Assembly (NCBI GenBank): GCA_028277945.1
Contig: JANQFH010000049.1
Span: 82,440-146,439, forward strand
From: Oligoflexia bacterium
Lineage (GTDB): Bacteria; Bdellovibrionota_G; JANQFH01
DNA: 64,000 bases
Direction of reading: 5' to 3'
The notes under the pieces are model-generated. The model worked only from the letters and a program-made list of their open reading frames with translations, made no database searches and was not told the origin of the DNA. A program made the position numbers and the translations under genes. Below, one piece after another: positions 61,430 to 64,000 of the stretch; positions within the stretch are counted from its first letter, which is position 1; each line of letters starts with the position of its first letter.

Positions 61430-61461
61430 TGACCAAAATAAAGTATATTTTATTCTGGTCA
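61430..61461. repeat. Near-perfect palindrome upstream of the Pro-type element
   Basis: The two 14-base arms (TGACCAAAATAAAG and TTTTATTCTGGTCA) pair at 12 positions around a TATA centre. A direct copy, TGACAAAAATAAAGT, follows at once. It resembles a dimeric repressor site, perhaps for a gene no longer present. Nothing else convincing is seen in 61252-61501. Confidence 0.45.
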
Positions 61462-61501
61462 TGACAAAAATAAAGTTGGCTTTAAATTCACAATACTTGA
61501 A

Positions 61502-61516
61502 TCGGGGAGAAAGGAT
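61502..61516 (-). repeat. tRNA-Pro tail copy bounding the element
   Basis: TCGGGGAGAAAGGAT differs by one base from the tRNA-Pro 3' end at 61630-61644. The spacing of 128 bases is the counterpart of the 96- and 99-base periods in the Lys element. It is followed by a small palindrome (AAGCGAAATCGCTT) and by GTGATCCT (61542-61549), the motif also seen beside the Lys hairpins. Confidence 0.65.
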
Positions 61517-61550
61517 AAGCGAAATCGCTTACCGCGAGTTTGTGATCCTG

Positions 61551-61640
61551 ATGTGTGTGCTGCCCAACGTGCGTTGGGCAGATAATTATACGGCGCCCCG
61601 ACATCGGCTTCGCCTTCGCAAAGCCGATGTCGGGGCGAAA
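61551..61640. repeat. 90-base direct repeat, left copy, with hairpin H4 (Pro type)
   Basis: It matches 63911-64000 at 86 of 90 positions without gaps. It contains a 10-bp palindrome (61560-61581, CTGCCCAACG), the motif ATTATACGG and hairpin H4 (61594-61637). The H4 stem is 17 bp (CGCCCCGACATCGGCTT) with a 10-base loop, and its outer part is the acceptor end of tRNA-Pro. Confidence 0.9.
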
Positions 61641-61673
61641 GGATTTGAACCTTCGACCCCCTGCTCCCAAAAT
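61630..61673 (-). pseudogene. Partial tRNA-Pro: anticodon loop to 3' end only
   Basis: Read on the minus strand, TTTTGGGAGCAGGGGGTCGA, then the T arm GGTTCAAATCC and the acceptor 3' strand CGCCCCG plus A match the 3' half of tRNA-Pro(TGG). The D arm and 5' acceptor strand are missing, and the adjoining sequence is unrelated. The break lies in the anticodon region, as in the Lys case. Confidence 0.85.
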
Positions 61674-61846
61674 GGAAACAGACGAAAATGACAAAGATAA
61701 CTAACCGAAACCACTAAACGTCACACAGCGCCAATCCAACCCCTTGAAATGTTTTTAGTCCCGTTTTTCCCCACCACAATTCTAACATGTGCCCTCTGAG
61801 ACTTTTGTTAGGAACAAGCTAGGTCTTGTATTATAAAAATCAAACT

Positions 61847-62491
61847 ATGTTCGGGTTATTTCAAAAAAAAGCAATTTTTGGTCATTTTGACATTCTGTTT
61901 CCGGACAAAAATTCTGCTTTTGTGATTGACTCAATTCCAGAAGAAGTGCCAGGACATTTACCGAAGCTTGTGTGTGATTTGTGGTTTACTACCTTCTTCA
62001 TTGGTAAAATGCTTTTCAATTTTCCTGGCCGAAAGGGATCTGAGGCAGTCGAGGAAGCTCTAACTAATATAACTACAAGATTTAACAGAGAATCCAATGA
62101 TGGTGCTCAGGTTAAAGATGGTGTGTTCCCAAATGTGTCTCTATTAGGGACATTCTTACCCCATGAAATCAAACTTTTGAGTGAGGCCCCGAATACTGGG
62201 AAGAAATATTCTGCCATTTTGTTCAAGCAAGGAGACAATATTCTTGTGAAAACCAAAGTCGCAATTGGCCACGAGAATTATTATCATCGAGCAGCCCTGG
62301 ATGTAGTGATGGAAACAGAAAGACGAAAGTTGGGGGCTAATGGAAGCGCAGTAGTCACTGCTGTTATAGGCCTGTTATCAAGTTTATTGGAAAACGACAC
62401 ATCAAATATAGGTTATAACTTACACATGGCTGCTTCTTCGGCCGTAGCCGCAGCGGGAAAATTTACAGATTTGTCAGCTATGAATTCTTGA
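61847..62491 (+). CDS. Protein of unknown function in the Pro cassette
   Basis: This protein of about 214 residues starts MFGLFQKKAIFGHFDILFPD; a start 21 bases upstream is possible. It is mixed alpha/beta with an amphipathic C terminus (VVTAVIGLLSSLLEN). I do not recognise a family. Composition is A/T-rich like the rest of the region 61.8-63.7 kb, which suggests transfer. It lies directly beside the partial tRNA-Pro. Confidence 0.65.
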   Translation: MFGLFQKKAIFGHFDILFPDKNSAFVIDSIPEEVPGHLPKLVCDLWFTTFFIGKMLFNFPGRKGSEAVEEALTNITTRFNRESNDGAQVKDGVFPNVSLLGTFLPHEIKLLSEAPNTGKKYSAILFKQGDNILVKTKVAIGHENYYHRAALDVVMETERRKLGANGSAVVTAVIGLLSSLLENDTSNIGYNLHMAASSAVAAAGKFTDLSAMNS

Positions 62492-62555
62492 ATATAAACT
62501 AGTCTAGTAGCGAAAACTCAAAGCGGGTACCAATTTCCCATGTCCTTAATTTTAA

Positions 62556-62693
62556 TCATCCAAGCCTTTCAATAATGAGTGCAACAGTCGCTAAGATGGC
62601 AAGGGAAAGAGCAATCCATCTGGTTTTCCTCCATACACTTCGAAAAGCACACCTCTTGATTTTTGAGAATATGAGAGTTGGGACAGCAACCAT
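62556..62693 (-). CDS. Possible small membrane protein (45 residues)
   Basis: The frame encodes MVAVPTLIFSKIKRCAFRSV and then a membrane helix IALSLAILATVALII. GGAG lies five bases before the ATG at 62693. The frame stays open upstream to about 62766 and encodes a further hydrophobic stretch (DIILPIFELAINVLIWSVM), so a longer form from a GTG at 62711 is possible. Unknown family. Confidence 0.4.
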   Translation of the reverse strand: MVAVPTLIFSKIKRCAFRSVWRKTRWIALSLAILATVALIIERLG

Positions 62694-62768
62694 AACACTC
62701 CAAATCAACACATTTATTGCCAATTCAAATATTGGGAGGATTATGTCTAACAGATCAAATTCTATAAA

Positions 62769-62967
62769 TTATGGCGTTTCAGGAATCGGCTCCCCCCTTC
62801 TTTTTCATATCTTAAACCACGTCTTCCACTACCTTACGGATTCCTTCAAAAGCAGCCTCCTCCGTCTTGGCAAGCCAGCTTAGGTTTGGAAATTTGCTAC
62901 AGAGGCCGACATACTCGCCGCCCTCTTTGGACCAGGTTACTCGGTAGGTATATTTATCTTTCTCCAT
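62769..62967 (-). pseudogene. Decayed HicB-family antitoxin
   Basis: The intact part (62812-62967, 51 residues) reads MEKDKYTYRVTWSKEGGEYV, GLCSKFPNLSWLAKTEEAAF and EGIRKVVEDVV, the HicB N-terminal domain. A TAA then stops it. Beyond the stop the frame continues DMKKKG and, after loss of one base in a run of six C (62792-62797), GEPIPETP, which matches the family consensus. A second stop follows. The DNA-binding C terminus is gone and no hicA toxin is seen. Confidence 0.7.
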
Positions 62968-62977
62968 TATCCCTGTT

Positions 62978-63295
62978 TTAGGAAGCTTTGGCTTTGAGTT
63001 CAGCTTTAGGGATGTAAAAGCCAAGGGCGTTCAGCAGATCGAATACCGTCTGAAAAGCCGGGTTGCCTGTTTCACTCAACGAACGGTAGAGCGCTGTGCG
63101 GTCGCGGTCCATCTCCTCCGCAAGCTGGGTGAAGCCGCGAGCTTTGGCTAAATCGCGTAAACAAAGTAGAAAGGTTTTGAGGTCGCGGTCCTTTTGGTAT
63201 TCCTCAAGGGCGGTGTTTAAAAACGCCAAGGCAAACTCTGGATCTTGCAGATCACGGTGTAAAACGTCTTTAAATTTTATAGTTTTTCTAACCAT
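62978..63295 (-). CDS. Antitoxin of HigA/addiction-module type (helix-turn-helix)
   Basis: This 105-residue protein starts MVRKTIKFKDVLHRDLQDPE and has a helix-turn-helix (ARGFTQLAEEMDRDRTALYRSLS, about 54-76). This matches antitoxins of the addiction-module family with RelE-like partners. It overlaps the toxin stop by one base (TGATG), so the operon order is toxin first, as in higBA. It is followed ten bases later by the decayed hicB. It should bind the palindrome upstream of the toxin gene. Confidence 0.88.
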   Translation of the reverse strand: MVRKTIKFKDVLHRDLQDPEFALAFLNTALEEYQKDRDLKTFLLCLRDLAKARGFTQLAEEMDRDRTALYRSLSETGNPAFQTVFDLLNALGFYIPKAELKAKAS

Positions 63296-63639
63296 CACTT
63301 TCTCTCCAAGTAATCGTGCCAATAAGTAACCGCACGATCAATATCGGCGTCCTGAGTTCTCTTGGTTCCACCAAAGAGTAGAACCACGATGCGCCTGCCC
63401 TCCCGTCCAAAGTAGAGACGATAGCCAGGGCCAAAATCCAGGCGCAACTCCCATACGCCGTCCGCCTTCTTTAGTCGTTTGCAGTCGCCAAGGTTACCTG
63501 TGCTTAGCCTCTCAACCCGTCTAGCAATCTTTGCCTTGGCAACCACGTCTTTCAACGAATCACGCCACTCCAAAAACGGGCAACGTTCGTTCGCATCCGT
63601 GTAGATCTCAACTTCAAGTTCTTCTACTATAGGTACCAT
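63295..63639 (-). CDS. RelE/ParE-family toxin (HigB-like addiction module killer)
   Basis: This 114-residue protein has the family pattern FLEWRDSLKDVVAKAKIARRVERLSTGNLGDCKRL, then GVWELRLDFGPGYRLYFGREGRRIVVLLFGGTKRTQDADIDRA. The basic patch and Arg/Tyr residues near the end are those used for mRNA cleavage or partner binding in this family. It would act in the cytoplasm by cutting mRNA on ribosomes and be neutralised by the downstream antitoxin. Confidence 0.9.
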   Translation of the reverse strand: MVPIVEELEVEIYTDANERCPFLEWRDSLKDVVAKAKIARRVERLSTGNLGDCKRLKKADGVWELRLDFGPGYRLYFGREGRRIVVLLFGGTKRTQDADIDRAVTYWHDYLERK

Positions 63640-63642
63640 AAC

Positions 63643-63660
63643 TGTTGTTTATAAACAACA
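63643..63660 (-). promoter_or_regulatory. Toxin-antitoxin operator palindrome
   Basis: A perfect 18-base palindrome, TGTTGTTTATAAACAACA, four bases upstream of the toxin ATG. Antitoxins of this family bind such palindromes to repress their own operon. A -10-like TATAAT lies on the minus strand at 63679-63684. Confidence 0.65.
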
Positions 63661-63742
63661 ATAAAATATAACTGTTTGATTATAAAATGGATTTTAGACT
63701 ACAATTTCCCAATGCTGTCGTCAACCATAATGCGCTAATTAG

Positions 63743-63911
63743 CTGATAAACCTACCAGTAACCCTGGTCTTTGAGGTCCTTGATGATGAGACGGCAAAGG
63801 TAGGTTGAGGCGCTATCGCCGTTAACCGGGCTGCGGATGTAGCCAAACTGAGAGACGGCCAGCCGGAATTAGAGCGGCCCATTTTGAGTGTGGAAGAAAA
63901 GAAACGGTTAA
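63743..63911 (+). pseudogene. Coding remnant cut by the right-hand repeat
   Basis: One plus-strand frame is coherent: INLPVTLVFEVLDDETAKVG, a TGA, then GAIAVNRAADVAKLRDGQPE and LERPILSVEEKKRL, ending exactly where the 90-base repeat begins. I cannot name the protein. The abrupt end suggests that the element inserted into a gene. The intervening bases 63685-63742 show nothing. Confidence 0.35.
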
Positions 63912-64000
63912 TGTGTGTGCTGCCCAACGTGCGTTGGGCAGATAATTATACGGCGCACCGACATCGGCTTCGCCTTCGCAAAGCCGGAGTCGGGGCGGAA
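63911..64000. repeat. 90-base direct repeat, right copy, with hairpin H5 (Pro type), cut by window end
   Basis: It has the same order as the left copy: the CTGCCCAACG palindrome (63920-63941), ATTATACGG, then a hairpin (63954-63997) ending in TCGGGGCGGAA, which would lead into a tRNA-Pro 3' end beyond the window. There are four mismatches to the left copy, three of them in the hairpin arms. Confidence 0.85.

Noticed and set aside
61413..61691. A 92-codon plus-strand frame across the tRNA-Pro remnant, ending GAKGFEPSTPCSQ
   Set aside because: This is the well-known false translation of the tRNA-Pro 3' half and hairpin; the start lies in the upstream palindrome and codon use is not protein-like.
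62575..62883. A 102-codon plus-strand frame
   Set aside because: It runs antisense through the hicB remnant and the small membrane frame and shows no domain or ribosome site.
63739..63927. A 62-codon minus-strand frame at the right end
   Set aside because: It is serine-rich and runs into the repeat; the plus-strand remnant in the same bases is more coherent.

Overview
The window looks like chromosomal DNA of a Gram-negative bacterium. The evidence is a block of surface-polysaccharide genes with a flippase, many secreted proteins and lipoproteins with clear lipoboxes, a SUF iron-sulfur operon, GreA, HemB and a double-length flavin-dependent thymidylate synthase. LamG-type secreted proteins, a C-terminal membrane-anchor tail of sorting-signal type, a DUF885 metallopeptidase and helix-turn-helix regulators of this kind fit the former Deltaproteobacteria (Bdellovibrionota or Myxococcota-like lineages). 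This placement is an inference; no rRNA is present to test it.

Layout. 1-9.2 kb (minus strand) is a tightly overlapping operon for a CMP-activated, N-acylated sugar: acetyltransferase, epimerase, aminotransferase, oxidoreductase, cytidylyltransferase, aldo/keto reductase, an asparagine-synthetase-like protein, a CapA-like protein and a small unknown. It is continued divergently (9.3-13.2 kb, plus strand) by an L-2-hydroxyglutarate-oxidase-like flavoprotein, an FkbM-like protein and a Wzx-type flippase. 13.4-24.9 kb is a secretome block: a LamG protein with an anchor tail, a LamG-esterase lipoprotein, two large exported proteins without recognised domains, an SH3-like membrane protein, and two paralogous small Cys-containing secreted proteins that were duplicated together with their promoter. 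A response-regulator fragment lies among them.

25-27.7 kb and 61.5-64 kb hold the most unusual structures. In each, the 3' half of a tRNA gene (Lys in one, Pro in the other) has been copied. The copy carries a long near-perfect hairpin fused to the acceptor end, and a small cargo lies beside it: a LOG-family enzyme plus a GHKL ATPase/STAS-like pair in the Lys region; a HigBA-type toxin-antitoxin, a decayed HicB and unknown proteins in the Pro region. The two regions share their architecture and small spacer motifs but use different tRNA sequences, which suggests a family of integrase-less mobile cassettes that target tRNA 3' ends.

28-42 kb is mainly housekeeping: greA, a thyX-like gene, a papain-like secreted peptidase, hemB, an NhaC-type antiporter, and the sufBCDSU-sufT operon behind a site matching the IscR type 1 half-site layout. 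42-61 kb mixes envelope and exported functions: a VWA lipoprotein, an FKBP prolyl isomerase, a GT-C-like membrane protein, an alkaline-phosphatase-fold membrane protein, DUF885 peptidase, a FemAB-like acyltransferase with an alpha/alpha-toroid partner, a PAS hybrid histidine kinase, a GNNG-repeat secreted protein, an EamA transporter, a helix-turn-helix regulator behind an operator-like array, a cupin, a DUF4136 lipoprotein and an OppA-type binding protein.
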